Source: CBCPMX01 sp965120355
GTDB taxonomy: Bacteria > Bacillota > Clostridia > Oscillospirales > Oscillospiraceae
DNA: 24,135 nucleotides
Reading direction: 5' to 3'
NCBI GenBank assembly: GCA_965120355.1
Contig: CBCPMX010000018.1
Coordinates: 1-24,135 of the forward strand
Made by a program: the position numbers and the translations under genes. The number at the start of each line of letters is the position of its first letter. Position 1 is the stretch's first letter. This document shows, piece after piece, positions 23,774-24,135 of this stretch. The notes under the pieces were generated by a model. It was not told the DNA's origin. It made no database searches and saw only the letters and a program-made list of their open reading frames with translations.

Positions 23774-23802
23774 TTGCTGTGACGCATTTTAAACGGTATA
23801 CT
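23774..23802 (+). promoter_or_regulatory. Promoter of the second lipoprotein gene
   Basis: -35 TTGCTG (23774-23779), 17-base spacer, -10 TATACT (23797-23802), 37 bases before the ATG. It is divergent from the AraC-family promoter, with roughly 100 bases between the two -35 elements. Confidence 0.7.
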
Positions 23803-23839
23803 GGAAATACCATTCAATAAAAAAGGAAGGAGCAAACCC

Positions 23840-24135
23840 ATGAAAAAGCGACTACTTGCACTCGGTCTGATTTTGACCATGCTGCTGGGCCTGCTGGCAG
23901 GCTGCGGCAGCAGCGAGACCGAAACCTCCGAAACCACTACGGAATCCACAACCCAGGCGGAAACAGACACCACGGAATCCGAAGCTGTGCAGAGCGAGAC
24001 CGAAGCCAGCGAATCCCCTGCGCAGAGCAGCGAGCCGACAGAAACTCCGGAGACGGAAGGCTATGACTTCACCGAGGCCAATGCCAACCGGGATTTCACC
24101 GGTTATAAGGAAATGCTCAAAACCTTGACCACCGA
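23840..24135 (+). CDS. Lipoprotein, 5' part (probable solute-binding protein), runs off the window
   Basis: The first 98 codons of a secreted lipoprotein, open to the window end. The signal peptide MKKRLLALGLILTMLLGLLAGC has a lipobox with C22, followed by GSSE and a Ser/Thr/Glu-rich linker of about 50 residues. The start of a folded domain reads GYDFTEANANRDFTGYKEML. The signal peptide and linker closely resemble those of the lipoprotein at 10924-12696. Placement beside a divergent AraC regulator suggests a substrate-binding protein for sugar import, but the domain is too short to classify. AAGGAAGGAGC lies just before the ATG. Confidence 0.8.
   Translation, partial: MKKRLLALGLILTMLLGLLAGCGSSETETSETTTESTTQAETDTTESEAVQSETEASESPAQSSEPTETPETEGYDFTEANANRDFTGYKEMLKTLTT

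Noticed and set aside
1..24135. CRISPR arrays, tRNA or rRNA genes, insertion sequences, integrases
   Set aside because: No regularly spaced repeats, cloverleaf-like sequences, transposase motifs or attachment-type repeats were seen by eye on either strand.

Overview
The window looks like a chromosomal segment from a gut-type Clostridia (Bacillota), plausibly Oscillospiraceae-like. This rests on moderately high GC, AGGAGG-type ribosome binding sites throughout, Gram-positive lipoproteins, TrkA/TrkH, an XpaC-like protein, and an AraC regulator paired with a sugar-type lipoprotein. Taxonomy is inference; no marker gene such as rRNA is present, and I saw no tRNA, CRISPR array, insertion sequence or phage gene.

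Region 1 (1-5887, + strand) is a complete phosphate-acquisition operon apart from the start of pstS: pstS (3' end), pstC, pstA, pstB, phoU, then a PhoB-like response regulator and a PhoR-like histidine kinase. Several junctions overlap by a few bases. A perfect 12-bp hairpin between pstS and pstC could set the pstS to pstC expression ratio. A 17-bp perfect hairpin ends the region.

Region 2 (6080-7950, +) holds a TetR-family regulator with its own promoter and terminator, then a two-gene unit: a 145-aa coiled-coil protein of unknown function and a DUF308/HdeD-like membrane protein. A hairpin separates it from convergent genes.

Region 3 (7951-14101, - strand) is a carbohydrate-use region: an esterase-like alpha/beta hydrolase, a sugar-type substrate-binding lipoprotein, and a GH78 alpha-L-rhamnosidase that is broken by an apparent 2-base insertion. 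No permease genes are present. The esterase and lipoprotein genes have look-alike promoters, and the lipoprotein promoter is flanked by two inverted repeats.

Region 4 (14172-21730, +) is housekeeping and envelope: a D,D-carboxypeptidase with a strong promoter; trkA-trkH plus an XpaC-like membrane protein; and an apbE / NusG-II / Gx-transporter trio that resembles part of a flavin-based extracellular electron transfer locus.

Region 5 (21731-24135) has a 71-aa orphan small protein bounded by strong hairpins, then an AraC-family regulator (-) divergent from a second lipoprotein gene that runs off the window (+). This pair is a typical arrangement for regulated sugar uptake.

I found no clearly new multi-gene system. 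The best leads are the frameshifted rhamnosidase, the reduced electron-transfer-like trio, the paired promoters and inverted repeats of the sugar region, and the two unassigned small proteins.
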